Positions 22,281 through 33,408 of a stretch of DNA of 64,000 nt are shown here, in pieces. Both the position numbers and the translations under genes were made by a program. Numbering within the stretch: position 1 is the stretch's first letter; every line of letters begins with the position of its first letter. The notes under the pieces are model-generated. The model did no database searches. It was not told the DNA's origin and was given only the letters and a program-made list of their open reading frames with translations. The DNA is from Tupaia tana (taxonomy: Eukaryota > Chordata > Mammalia > Scandentia > Tupaiidae), in the NCBI GenBank assembly GCA_026018925.1, contig JAKSZU010000027.1, positions 5,012,198 through 5,076,197 of the forward strand, given 5' to 3'.

Positions 22281-22544
22281 CTGAGATTAGCAGATGATGT
22301 AAATGGTTACATTGCTGGCCTCCCATGTAGTTGACTGTGGTTCAAGTCTCGGACCTGGTGACTTGAAACTCACACTGGGCACATGTGTGTATGTGCCCAA
22401 GATCCCAAGAGGAGAATGAAGGAGGAGGGATTGTGGCGTGGCCATCCACCCAGGGGGGGTGTGATTTCTCACTTCCTGTCTCTCTGTCTCTCTGGCAAGC
22501 ACACATGCCCTATAGAAAAAATTCTCTGTTAAAAATTTTTAAAA
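22281..22544 (+). mobile_element. Long-type tRNA SINE
   Basis: AGATGATGTAAATGGTTACA head, GGCGTGGCCATCCACCCAGG, CACACATGCCCTATAGAAAA end. 15-bp duplication aagactaccWtagRg (22266-22280 and 22545-22559). Confidence 0.93.
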
Positions 22545-22569
22545 AAGACTACCATAGGGTTAACACCTG

Positions 22570-22835
22570 TTTTTTTTTGTTTGTTTGGTTTTTTTTAACA
22601 GAGATTTTTTGCTATAGGGCACATACACTCGCCAGAGACACAAAGAGAAAGTGAGAAATCAGCCTTCTAGGAGGTTGACCATGCCACAATCCCTTCCCCA
22701 TTCTCTTCTTGGGATCTTGGACACACACACATATGCACCCTGTGTGAGTTTTTAGCCACCAGATCTGGGACATGAACAAAGGTCGACTATGTGAGAGTCT
22801 AGCGATGTAACCGTTACACCATCTGTTAGTCCCCA
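22570..22835 (-). mobile_element. Long-type tRNA SINE
   Basis: TTTTTTGCTATAGGGCACAT, GGTTGACCATGCCACAATCC, head ending CCATCTGTTAGTCCCC. It faces the previous SINE tail to tail, giving a local inverted pair. Confidence 0.88.
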
Positions 22836-22839
22836 GGGC

Positions 22840-24779
22840 TAACCTCTTAAGGCTTACCATGAAAACTAAAGCATCACTCCTACGACATTCCACTGGACAG
22901 ACAAGTCACAAAGTCTTCTGAGATTTAGGGGAGGGAAAACGTTTGTACCTTTCAATGAGATGAGTGACACAGAACTTGCAGTCATCCTTAATTCGCAGCA
23001 ATATCTGTTCCATTTTTATAGATGCTGAAAATCCACAGCTACCAGCCAATCAGTGACAGAAAGAGATCTGCTAATATAGTATGGAAAATTAAATTCTTGT
23101 TCTCAAAAAAGCCAAATTACTGAGAAACACTGACGTAAGAAGCGGTGTTTTTAGAAATAAAAGTAGTCTTATTTTTAAAAAATTAAACCCTTCATCCTGA
23201 GCTCATGGGTTTGCTTTAAAACATTCATTTCTGTTACACAATGTGTTGTTAATTAAAAACAAAACAAAACAAACAAACAATCTCCTGAAAGTAATTTTAA
23301 TCACCTGGACGCATCTCAACTGCCAATTTGTGGACAGGCTAGTTTCTTCATGCACGCTTTGACATATACATGAAACCTTCTCTTACTATCCTCTTGATGA
23401 ATCTAATTCCCATCAAACCTGTGACATAACCTATAACTATCACCAGCTTCTTTGTGGGAGTTTACGATCGTCATGATATACGCCTTCTGAAATATACGTC
23501 TGTAGGCTTATGGTAAAATTAATAAAACCGAAATTAAAACTGACAGCTCTGAAATGATATGCTACCCTTAGCATATGGAATAACTACCGTGAACACTTAT
23601 GGGGTTTGCTGCAAGATTATAGACAGTTACCCAATGGGGGATAACTTCTGAACTGTGTTGCTAAATCTCATCTGACAGGTTTTGGATTTGGTATAATTTT
23701 TCTATAGCATTTTAGTGTTGGGTGAGCAATATGTTAGCTATGACTCAGATGGCATTTGATTTCTAAGCCCTTTACTCTTTCCCCTCCAAGCCTTTCCTCA
23801 CTTCCCTATCAGCCCCTCCTTTTTCTTGCCTTTCTCTCCCTCTATATTGACTCAATCTTATCTAAATATTTTAGCAGTTATTCATGGGGATTCTTTATGA
23901 AATATGAAAAAAAATCCTTTTGTCTAGCTGCAGATCTGAGTATGGACATCTGCCTATCTGAGAGTGCATATCAGAGTTTTACCTACCTGTCTATCTGTTG
24001 ACAGATTATGTTTGCTTTCCCATATCGAAATGTTTATGCTCTTCTTATGTTATAGTAGAAATGCAAATTGCAAGGATCTGCTATTGTACACTGTGTTCGA
24101 GGACACAGTACTTTATAAAATCTGTGTTGGCCCTACTTCATGCATGTACATACACACACATGTACACATGCTGCTTTTTTTCACTTTTTTTTCTTTTTGC
24201 CTTCATGGTCTTATTTATCTCCTTTTCTGCTGACTGAAGGGCTGCTAGTTATATGTTGACCTTGTAAAGAACTCAATATCCCTACAAAAGAAATACTTTT
24301 ATAGTTTTGAAGGAAAATAGCTAATAATCAGTTGGTACATTAGTAAAGCAATACACATTTATTGTCATTACGCTAAAATTTCCAGAATTCCGTATAAGAA
24401 AAACTATGTGAGACTATTAAAAAAAATAAAAATAGTCAGAAACTAAGGCCAAAAATTATTTGAGGTGCTTTTGAATGTGTTCCTCCTCCTCCTTTATTTC
24501 AATTTTACCTTGAAAATATAGACATTCTATAAAAATGCTCCAAACATGATAAATTAAAATAAAACACTTATTAACCAATATAGTGCCTTTAGGCAGGGAT
24601 TTGACTCTCTGGGTCATAGACATGGGCCTTTCTTAAGTTTGTCCAAAATAAGGTAGACTCTTCTAAGATAGGTTAGCTTGAGGTTGCTCTTAAGAACTCT
24701 TTTATGATTGCTCCTCAATGATTTCTGTCTCTGTAGTCAGAATTCTTTGGTATGAAACTATTTTATAAATAAGAACACC
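22840..24779. other. Long stretch without recognised gene or repeat
   Basis: About 1.9 kb. Only simple tracts stand out, such as CAAAACAAAACAAACAAACA near 23262. Plausibly single-copy DNA. Confidence 0.4.
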
Positions 24780-25440
24780 ACATTACAATGTGTACCTTCA
24801 ATTTTTTCTCTACCAGTTTTCTTTTTTTTTGAGATATATATAAGCATGTCAGTATATACATTTATATTAGAAACTCCTTCTCATGACTCATCTCAATAAT
24901 CACTCCATCACTCTCCCCAATGTCAATCCTATTTTGTTTTATTTTTAAGAATAATTTGTTTAATTTTATTTATCATTATTATTATTTTTTTAACTGGGGG
25001 GTGGGGAGTGAGAAAGCAAGCCACCAGATATGGAGCTCGAACTGTGGTCGTCCATGTGGAGTCCAGTGCCTTAACCACCATGCCACCTGCTGGCCCCAAC
25101 AGCCCAGTTTTTTACGATAATCTTTTCCTTGCTTTTATTTACAGTTTAACCATTTACAGAATGAGTTACTAAACTCTATTTTGCTAGTTTGTTTTTTTTT
25201 AATTTTACATATACAGAATCATATAGTATATATTTTTTGTTTTTTATTTTTATCTCAAAGTTATGTTTGTGAAATTTATCCATATTATTGTGTGTATGTG
25301 GGATTTATTCATTCACTTTTATTGCTTTATAGAATTCCATTATATAAAAACTCCACAATTTATTCAGCGATTTTACTGTTGAAGCGAATTTTATTTCAGT
25401 TCTTAGACTAAGAATTCAGATAACTTTTAGCAAGACCATA
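24780..25440 (-). mobile_element. L1 3-prime fragment (L1ME-like), antisense
   Basis: ACAGAATCATATAGTATATA, GAAATTTATCCATATTATTG, TAGAATTCCATTATATAAAA and TTTATTCAGCGATTTTACTG follow the antisense L1M 3-prime order. A short SINE (24948-25097) interrupts it. Confidence 0.6.
24948..25097 (-). mobile_element. Short-type tRNA SINE
   Basis: T/A-rich tail, GAGTGAGAAAGCAAGCCACC, head ending CACCTGCTGGCCCC. Confidence 0.9.
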
Positions 25441-25810
25441 GGTAAACCCTTCCCCAAACCCCTACCTTGCACTCTTGCTACTAACCCCCATGTGAGTTGA
25501 TCGGTTCATAGTTGAACCTCTGACATGGAGTCAGTCACAGTCCCCTCAAGAGATCTTTCTCATTTGGTTGCAATGGATTGGTTTAGGAATATACCTGGTC
25601 TCAGATTTCTTTCATAAACACCTTCCTGGGAAATTTGAAATGGAATGGAAAGAGACTGTATATCTCCAAGTTGCTAGAATGTAACCTGTAAATCCAGAAG
25701 CTATTGGCAGCCAAGTTTTCCAAATGGACAAGCAAAAATTAGAACTATCTGCCAAGGAAGAAAAGAATGAAGCTAATACCCAAAAGTGGACTACTGTAAG
25801 ATGCAAAAAT

Positions 25811-26083
25811 ACTTTTTCTTTCTTTCTTTCTTTTTTCCTTTTTTATAAAGATTTACCAGAGGGCACATGCATTATGAGGGGCGGGGAGAATGCACTATTA
25901 CCTACTCTCTATAGATAATGATCATGCTGCAATTTCTTCTCCTCCAATTTCCCCTCCTTTAGGGATCTTGGGCACATGTATACATGCACTCAGCATTTTT
26001 TTTTTCCAAGTTGCTAGATCTGGGACTTGAACCAGTCAGCCATGTGAGATCAGCTCTCCTAACCAGCTGGGGCATAGGCTGGC
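25811..26083 (-). mobile_element. Long-type tRNA SINE, diverged
   Basis: (TTTC)n, ACCAGAGGGCACATGCATTA, ATCATGCTGCAATTTC, head ending CATAGGCTGGCC. Weak duplication actgYaa at the edges. Confidence 0.82.
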
Positions 26084-26089
26084 CTGACT

Positions 26090-26771
26090 GCAAAGAATTC
26101 TAATAATGATCACATTTCTGGTGTCAGTTGCTTATAAAGTTTTTGAATCTTTATAATAATAATAATGCTCATTTTGGCTTAGAAGAGTTATATTTGAGGG
26201 TTACTTACATATTAACACCACAAGTGTTCTAACATTACAGGTATTTTTTGGCTATCTAATCTTGGTACTATATCATAACTGTTTCTTAAACCATGACATT
26301 TAAAAATAATTTTTATATGGGTATTCAAGAATCTGGTGAGTGATACTAACTTGTTGGATAAACTTGGGCCAGTGCAGTAACCTTTCTGTGTCTCAATTCA
26401 ATAGAAACTTAAAAGAATTTGAATAAGACCTCTAAGGTTCACTCCATAGTTAATACAAAATTATTCTATCAAACTGCTAATAAGAAAATATATAACTTAT
26501 CATTTATGCTTGGCTTCTCAGGGGATGCAGTGAGGATTCTGGTGCAAACTGGTTCTAAAATATTTAGAACCACAAAATTTCAGCAGCCCTCCACTTCTTA
26601 GTAAATAGTGCATTCTCCATTAGATTATTTCTTGGTTCATAACAGGCACTCAGTAAATATTAGTCAAATGAAAGGATAAATAGATGACTACCAACTTGGG
26701 ATATCTTATATTCCAAGATCTAGGACATTAAGCACATGTTTAAATGCCATCAGTTCTCATTTGCTCCTTAC
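26090..26771. other. No gene recognised
   Basis: AT-rich. A 26630-26690 segment (GGCACTCAGTAAATATTAGT) may be the end of a MIR/L2 remnant. Confidence 0.35.
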
Positions 26772-26923
26772 CATAAATCCTTCCTCCACACAAGCCAAAT
26801 GTAATCTTTCCGACATGTGAGCTTCTGCATCTGGGTGATTCAGTACTGAAGGGGTTAACGAAGAGCTGAATGCCTCCCCAGGATTTCTGTGAAGCACAAA
26901 AAGTACAGTGCCAATAAAATCCC
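26772..26923 (-). CDS. Candidate internal coding exon (unidentified gene)
   Basis: On the minus strand, TTTTGTTTACTCTTCAG precedes a 152-nt segment that ends ...TTTATG|GTAAGG. This gives a pyrimidine-rich acceptor and a strong donor. One frame is open throughout: two bases completing a split codon, then exactly 50 codons ending flush with the donor, with a stretch reading LNHPDAEAHMSERLHLACVE. A second frame is also open but is rich in Cys and Trp and looks less protein-like. The third has a stop. I do not recognise the protein and see no domain. The neighbouring sequence has no recognised repeat. No partner exon on this strand was found. A chance open segment or a decayed exon remains quite possible. 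Confidence 0.27.
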
Positions 26924-26959
26924 CTGAAGAGTAAACAAAACTTGGAACTGTGGCAAACA

Positions 26960-28396
26960 ATAAATTGTCAATACCTTATAGAAGAAATGGATAATGAAAA
27001 CTTATCATGCCTATAGTTAGTATCCTCTTTAAAAGAATTTACAGAGCCTATGAAATTAAATTCTGTGCACAGTTCTCTTAATTTGTCCTTAATTAAACAA
27101 TACTCCATAAATGGTGCATTCAGTGACCAAATGTTCAGAGACAGCAAAATGGTGGGTCCCAAGCCATTAGGAATGAAATAAAGGCAGTCCCTGGAGAGTC
27201 TGCAAGAATCTGGTCTCTGTAAGTGACAACTGATGGTTTAGGAAAGATAATTAACTTTGCAATTACAAACTGCAGCTTCTACCAATGCTGTTTTTCCCCT
27301 AGTATCATCTTTTAAATGTTGGATTTATTTCCTATAATATGAAATAGTTTGCTTGGAAAGGGGAGAAAGCAAACAAATGCCCCACCTTAGGCTGCTGAGT
27401 TCATCAAGAATTAAGTCTTTATTGATTAATGTAATGGGTATTGTTTTTTATTTCTAATGTTAGATCAATATCCATTTAATGTGCAATTGCTATGCAGATT
27501 CTCAGCACTAACATTTCAGCAGTAACTTTATACAAATAACAAGACACTATTTAGATTTTACACAAAACCAGGAAAATAGGACTTTTATTTTTTTATCAGA
27601 AAATAAGCATGAAATTTTAGTTCAATAAATTAAGAGCTAAAAATTTAAAGAGCCCATATTCTGTTATAGATTTAGTAACTTTATGCCATTTATTTCTGCT
27701 TAAGTGATTCTCTGAAAATCTCATTACTTTATTTATTATGGATTTTTAAATTACCTTAGTACTGGAATAACTCGGTTTTCTTCCTCCTCCCCCCAAGAAT
27801 TCCATCTCCCCTAACTGTACCTGAACAACTTTTCTTAATGTCAGCTGACACTGTACATTAGGCATGTGTTAATGGAAAATAAGAATAGCTTTTGCCTTTT
27901 CTTAAAAAAGGAATGGCAGAAGGACATTTCATCGTGTCTATACAGACAAACATTATGAACCGTAAGAATAGTCTGGACTAATTTTAGAGCAAAAATACTT
28001 CTCTTCGATACTGTTCCTCTCATCAGAGGGCCACACCCTTCTCTGCTTTGCCTCTCTTTCTGGTTGTTTCTGTTTCTAAATAGATGTGTCTCAACAGTCA
28101 CGCCAGGCAATCCTCTTTGAAAACGGATTCAATCTCACAAGTACCAAATTGTCCTGTGTACACTAGGTGGAAAGGTGAAGCTCTAGAAGGAAGCTAAAGG
28201 ATACATTGATTTTGATTTGATGCCTCAAAAAGTCACCGAAAATTTCTTAGACCATGTCTCACACCACTAGGGCTTTTACATAATATTCTTGGGTTTTATC
28301 AGGAACCCTCATACTGTTAAATAATCTTTCCATCTTCTCTGTACTTGGTCAGGAACATCCTTCCTCTTTTCTTTCCTCCTTCACTGTGCTCCTACT
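26960..28396. other. Repeat-poor stretch, no gene assigned
   Basis: About 1.4 kb without recognised SINE, LTR or LINE, unusual for this window. It is plausible single-copy or conserved non-coding DNA, but I cannot test conservation. Confidence 0.35.
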
Positions 28397-28500
28397 TTTA
28401 TTCACTCATCAAATATTTATTGAACTCCTATTACATACTCGTACTGAGCCAAGAGGTACAGAGATACACAACATGTAAAGAAGTCATTGTTAAATGGAAG
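28397..28500 (+). mobile_element. L2 LINE 3-prime fragment
   Basis: ATTCACTCATCAAATATTTA, TTGAACTCCTATTACATAC and AGAGGTACAGAGATACACA match an L2 3-prime segment. Confidence 0.6.
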
Positions 28501-29229
28501 CTGCCATCTTTGTCTTGGGTATCTTAGAACTATGTGTAGCCATGGGGTCTCACCTGAATATAGAGAAATAGGCTGCTTCTCGTCTCGGAGGCAGCTGCCA
28601 TACTGCCGCAGAAAGCTCAGCTTCCCATATCCAAGTCCATTTCTATGCCTGCTTAGCAGAATTTTCATTTTTCCCTATAGAAAGAGCAATAAATAAAAAT
28701 AATTCACTGGGCCACTTGACAAAGACCATCCTTGTAAGTGTATGTCTGCTTCCATCTTAACCAGCCTCCAAGTTAGAAGGATACTCTTTCTTCATGCCTT
28801 TAACCTCTGTCAACTCCATTCATGGCTTCAATGGATTCTGGCTTTGGTTACTGAACTGCAGTCCTAAGGGCATCTGTCATCTCCTGGGCTTCCCAGGAAA
28901 GCTCCCACAGCCTCCCTGATGACTTCTCACTTCTCTTCTCCTAATTTCCTTGACCCCCTTTTTATTTTGCATCACACCTCATCTTCTGCTCAGGTCATCA
29001 CTTCCAGGTCTCTTACATGGTCACATGGTTTGCATTTTGCTCCTCTAGTTCTGACCTTCTGACAAATGCCCTGAGATCTCAAGGATTTTTTAGAGGATAG
29101 CTTCACCCTGCATTTTGGTCTTACAGGGCTTCCTAGCTGAACCTGGAGCCATTATAATGAGTAAGGAAGGGAAACGAAGGGGTGCATGGGGTGCATTTGA
29201 CTGTTAACCACTGAATCCAAAGTTTCATT
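28501..29229. other. No gene recognised
   Basis: GC-richer than its surroundings, and 28570-28620 has several CpG. No exon structure or repeat identified. Confidence 0.3.
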
Positions 29230-29630
29230 GCCTTCTTTCTTTTTCTCCTTCTCCTTCTCCTTCTCCTTCTCCTTCTCCTTCTCCTTCTCCTTCTCCTTCT
29301 CCTTCTCCTTCTCCTTCTTCTTCTTCTTCTCCTTTCTCCTTTCTCCTTTCTTCTTTCTTCTTTGTTTTTTTTGCCTTAGGATGCATGCACTCACCAGACG
29401 GAGAGAGACAAAGACACAAAGACAGTGGGAGGGAAAGTGAGAAATCACCCCCCCCCTCCCCAGGGGCATGGCCATGCCTGCAATCCCTTCTCCTCCATTC
29501 TCTTCTCAGGATCTTGAGCATTCATGCACACACACCCAGTGTGAGTGTCAAGCCACCTAGTTCAGAACTCGAATCGCAGTCAGCCATGTGGGAGTCCAAC
29601 AATGTAACCACTACACCTTCTGCTGGCCCC
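29230..29630 (-). mobile_element. Long-type tRNA SINE with expanded tail microsatellite
   Basis: The antisense tail has become (TTCTCC)n/(TTC)n over 29240-29360. Body GGGGCATGGCCATGCCTG, head ending TTCTGCTGGCCCC. Short duplication ttcatt at 29224-29229 and 29631-29636. Confidence 0.88.
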
Positions 29631-29636
29631 TTCATT

Positions 29637-30504
29637 CTTTCTGGATATTTACAGAAGTTTTATAGCTGGTATCTCTATACCTATTTCTCCAACACTCAGG
29701 TTTACTATCTTCCATTTCAAGGTGGATGTATCTATAGACTTATTTAGATTATCTTTTTTCCAACTCTAAATCATGCTATGAACGTTGTGCTTTATTTGTA
29801 CATAGCATTATATTTCTCATGGTTAAGAATGTATAGCAGTCACTCTTGTATTTTCTTGACTATCCCAAGACCTTGGAACAATGCTCCTCAAATTTATCCA
29901 ATAGATGCTAATTGCTTATTCTCCTTGATTTCAATGTAGTTTTTCTTTTTTTACATGAAATCCTTTATATCAGCAAAAATAAGAAATACGAGTCAAGTAA
30001 AACTAAATATTTCAGGACTTCTCTGACCCTTAAATATGTTAATATACTTGGAATATTCCAGAAGGCAGATAAAGGACGTGGTCCTTGACCATAAACGCCT
30101 TTTCCTTTTTTTCTAAAGCATCTTCAGTAGCTAGTGCTAGTGCTATGTGGAACACATATTCATTGAAATACCGTTCAACAAAATGAAGCATTTGCAAAGT
30201 AATTAAATGATTTCTATGATTTTGTCCTCATTTCCCTTCCAATATATCCATCTTATTTACCTTCTACAGATGTCTTGTGATTAACTTTATATTCCAAGCA
30301 AAGAAAGGCCAATCGTTATTCTGACATAACCTATGCTTTGCCAAACGCCTGCCTTTGCTCCTCTTTTTCCCCAATTTCTCATCTAACCTTCTCTACTTCA
30401 ATTTTCACCACTCATTTAAGGTTCTCAAGAAATGTTTCTTATCTATAGAACTTTGATTCATTTCTTGACTACGTAATATCCCTGCATTTTCAATTTTTTT
30501 TAAC
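29637..30504. other. No gene recognised
   Basis: The first 250 bp (TTCTTTCTGGATATTTACAG...ATCATGCTATGAACGTTGTG) may be an eroded antisense L1 3-prime fragment. The rest is unassigned. Confidence 0.3.
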
Positions 30505-30715
30505 GGTACTAGACAGAGGCACAGTGGTAAAACTCTAGTCTTCAAGTCTGACCCACCTGGAAGGGTTCTGGGTTCATGTCTAAAGACCTTTTTGTGTATT
30601 CCAAGCACACCTGTTCCCATGATCTGGGGCTGGCTGAGCTTGAGAGTGGAATGCAGTATGAAGACTATGTTGGGGATGCCCTGCTCTCTCTCTTTTCATG
30701 GCAAAAAATTAATAA
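30505..30715 (+). mobile_element. Possible distinct tRNA-like SINE
   Basis: A box A-like GGCACAGTGGTAAAACTC is followed about 40 nt later by a box B-like GGTTCATGTC, then a body and an AAAAAATTAATAAAT end. The wording differs from the main SINE family. It lies directly against a MIR piece. Confidence 0.3.
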
Positions 30716-30719
30716 ATGG

Positions 30720-30800
30720 GCAACTTTGAGCAGTTTCTTCCCCAAAGGAGACTCAGTTTTTTCATCTGCAAAATGAAAGCAGTGTCCAAACCTGTACCTG
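30720..30800 (+). mobile_element. MIR core fragment
   Basis: GACTCAGTTTTTTCATCTGC followed by AAAATGAAAGCAGTG matches the MIR core. Confidence 0.55.
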
Positions 30801-31079
30801 AGGTCAAGGAATAGCAAGCAACCCAGACAGGCAATCTTTTCACTGGTGTCAAAAGACTCATTGCTCCTTGAAATCCTTTCTCTTCTTGGCTTCTATGACA
30901 GAAGTCTCTGGCGACCATCCCCTCAGATTCTAAGTTCTCCATTTGTGGCATCTTCACAATCTATTGGCTATTGTGGCTAACGGTGGCTACATTTCCATTA
31001 CTAGTCTACACGTTTTGAACATAGTATGATAGTGTGTTGAATTCTCACCATTTACTTGCCAGTTTTCTAGGCATCTTAT

Positions 31080-31440
31080 TCATTCATCCATTCATTCATT
31101 CATCCATTCTAGCATGGCTTTAATCACCAAAGCCAGATGGCCTCAAGCCATCATATTCAGTGAGTACCAAAGCAGGTTCCAGGGCTCAGCACTGGGGATA
31201 CAGAAGTCAATAAGGTAGACAAAGTACCTTTGAGGAAAGTACCTTTCCTCATATAATTTATATCCTAGTGACGGACTACGGATTATAAAGATGTAAACAA
31301 AGGAATAAATATGATGATATAAAGAGTAATAAGTATAAAACAAAACACGATAGTGGTCTAGAGAACAACAGGGCAGGGGTGATTTCATTAAGCTGGAGTG
31401 ACCAGGACTTTTTCTGTATGCCAGTAAATTAAAGTGCTGT
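31080..31440 (+). mobile_element. L2 LINE 3-prime fragment
   Basis: (ATTC)n then AGTGAGTACCAAAGCAGG, CAGCACTGGGGATACAGAAG, TCAATAAGGTAGACAAAGTA and ATAATTTATATCCTAGTGAC, in L2 order. Confidence 0.75.
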
Positions 31441-32330
31441 ACGCAACAATGTTAAGATTGATAGGCTGACCAATGGCACTCAGGTACTAGGTATCAGGAC
31501 AAGGTTAATGTACATAAGTGTGCAGGCTGTGCATTGCAGGCTCCCAAAGAGCAGCAGTCACGTCACTGTGGATATGAATGGTGCTGCTGTCATTCAGGTT
31601 CTTACAAAGATTCAGAGCCACTAAGAGTGATGTGAAATAAGGGATTGATGATAGAGATTACGCCTTAAGTAATTGTGCACATGGATAGGCGTCCTCTTGA
31701 AAATTGTGTGTCTTGGTATAGGGGCGGAAGTCACTGTGGGTGATAAGGGCTAGAAGGTACTAAAACTTATTACTACATATATATATATTACATATATATT
31801 TACATATATATAAAGAAAGTAAAGGCATATTATATGTGTGTGTGTGTGTATCTTTATATATACATATAAATAAAGTAAAAGCAAACTGCAAGTCCAAGGA
31901 CAGCATGGATCCTACAGGCAAAATGGACCCTACAGAGACAATTAGAACTCATCTCACCACCTTCAACATAAATGAAGCAGGAACTGTGCAGAAAGACCAG
32001 TGTCTTTCAGCATGTGGCTGTGCCTAGCCCAGCCTGGCAGCTGCCTGTGCCTACAAGGCGAGCCACAGGATCAGCGCCATGAGCACAGGCTGCAGGAGTA
32101 CATGTTGCTCTGCAGTGATCTTAGAGCATCATGGCTGCTGCTAAATCCTGGACACATTTCTCCTGTGACCAGCCCAAACCAGAATCATACAAGGAATGGA
32201 ATTTTTGACAAAGTAGCTCCATTGAAGCTAAAACGACACCGTAGCCTTGGGTTGTGCAATGCAAAACTGCACAGCTATGCATGGCATTCCTTGTCACAAG
32301 GATGAGCTTTAATCTAGTCTTTGGGACTCC
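31441..32330. other. Unassigned stretch with AT/TG simple repeat
   Basis: 31777-31872 is a TA/TG simple repeat. 31880-32310 is GC-richer and carries a 101-codon frame (32000-32305), but it has no splice-like edges, domain or polyA signal, so I do not call it coding. Confidence 0.35.
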
Positions 32331-32342
32331 CAGAGTTGTATA

Positions 32343-32588
32343 CTTTTATGGCTGTTGTTGTTGGTTTTTGTCAGAGGGCACATGCACTTGCCAGAGAGAG
32401 ATGGATAAAGGAAAAGTGAGAAATCATCACCCAGGGGGATGGCTACACCATGGTACCTTCTCCTCCTTTCTTCTCTTGGGATTTTGGGCATGCATGCCCA
32501 TGCGCCTATGCTGCTGGGTCTGGGGCTTGAACCACAGTCAGCCATATGGGATCCATCACCTTACCACTATCATGCCACCTGCTGGCCC
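32343..32588 (-). mobile_element. Long-type tRNA SINE
   Basis: TTGTCAGAGGGCACATGCAC, ATCACCCAGGGGGATGGC, head ending CCACCTGCTGGCCC. Perfect 12-bp duplication cagagttgtata (32331-32342 and 32589-32600). Confidence 0.95.
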
Positions 32589-32600
32589 CAGAGTTGTATA

Positions 32601-32949
32601 TGTTTGACTACACAGCCTTGCCTCTTGCATGGAGGATATGTCTCCTATTTGTATATCTCACCATACCTACCACAGAAAGTGTTTTCTAAACATTTATTGA
32701 ATAAATAATTCACATGGTATTGTGTAAGCTTGTCCTGAAAGTGACTCTAGAGAATAAATTCTTAAATTCTCCCAAGGGACTAGACTGTGTGAAAGCACAG
32801 AGGCTGGAAATAAATAGTCGCTTTTGACCAAAGAAGAACGGAATGATGTTTTTGTCATTGAAACACTGCTTTTAGGAGGACAGGACAAAGAGTCTGATTT
32901 TTCAGCATAAGTACTCTGTCCTGGCCTCAAACCAGCCTCACCTGGGGAC
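32601..32949. other. No gene recognised
   Basis: No repeat or exon seen, apart from a possible L2 scrap at 32680-32710. Confidence 0.3.
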
Positions 32950-33092
32950 AGAAGCACCAGCATCACCTGAGAACTTACTAGAAATAAAGATTCCCAAGCT
33001 GAATTGAATCAGAAAATCTTCGGGTGGGGTCCAGCAACCTGTATTTGAACAAGTCCTCCTGGTAATTCTAATGGATGCTGAAGTTTAAGATA
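32950..33092 (+). mobile_element. hAT-Charlie-type DNA transposon fossil (MER20-like)
   Basis: AGCATCACCTGAGAACTTAC, TCAGAAAATCTTCGGGTGGG, TCCAGCAACCTGTATTTGAA and AATGGATGCTGAAGTTTAAG match the family also seen at 7334. A SINE inserted at its right end. Confidence 0.6.
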
Positions 33093-33100
33093 CACTACAG

Positions 33101-33408
33101 GAGGGACCAGCAGATGGCACAATGGTTATGCCGCTGGACTTGCACGTAGTTGACCGTGGTTTGAGTTCTGAACCCAATGGCTTAAAACTCACACCGGGAG
33201 TGTGTGCGTGCATGCCCAAAACCCCAAGAGGAGACTGTAGAAGAAGGGATTAAAGCATGGCCATACCCCTCGGGGGGGGGGGGGGGGTGATTTTTCGCTT
33301 TCTGTCTCCCTGTCTCTTTCTATCTCCCTGGCAAGCATATGTGCCCTATAGCAAAAATCTCTCTCTCAAAAAACAAACAAAAACAAAATAAAAATAAACA
33401 AAAAAACT
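33101..33408 (+). mobile_element. Long-type tRNA SINE with G run
   Basis: Head GAGGGACCAGCAGATGGCAC, GAGTGTGTGCGTGCATGCCC, a 16-base G run at 33272-33287 where other copies have CCCCCCTGGGGGG, end GTGCCCTATAGCAAAAATCT. 8-bp duplication cactacag (33093-33100 and 33409-33416). Confidence 0.95.

Noticed and set aside
29152..29521. Frames rich in Lys-Glu, Glu-Gly or Phe-Ser
   Set aside because: Translations of the (TTCTCC)n SINE tail.
32000..32305. 101-codon plus-strand frame
   Set aside because: No splice context, domain, or similarity I recognise.
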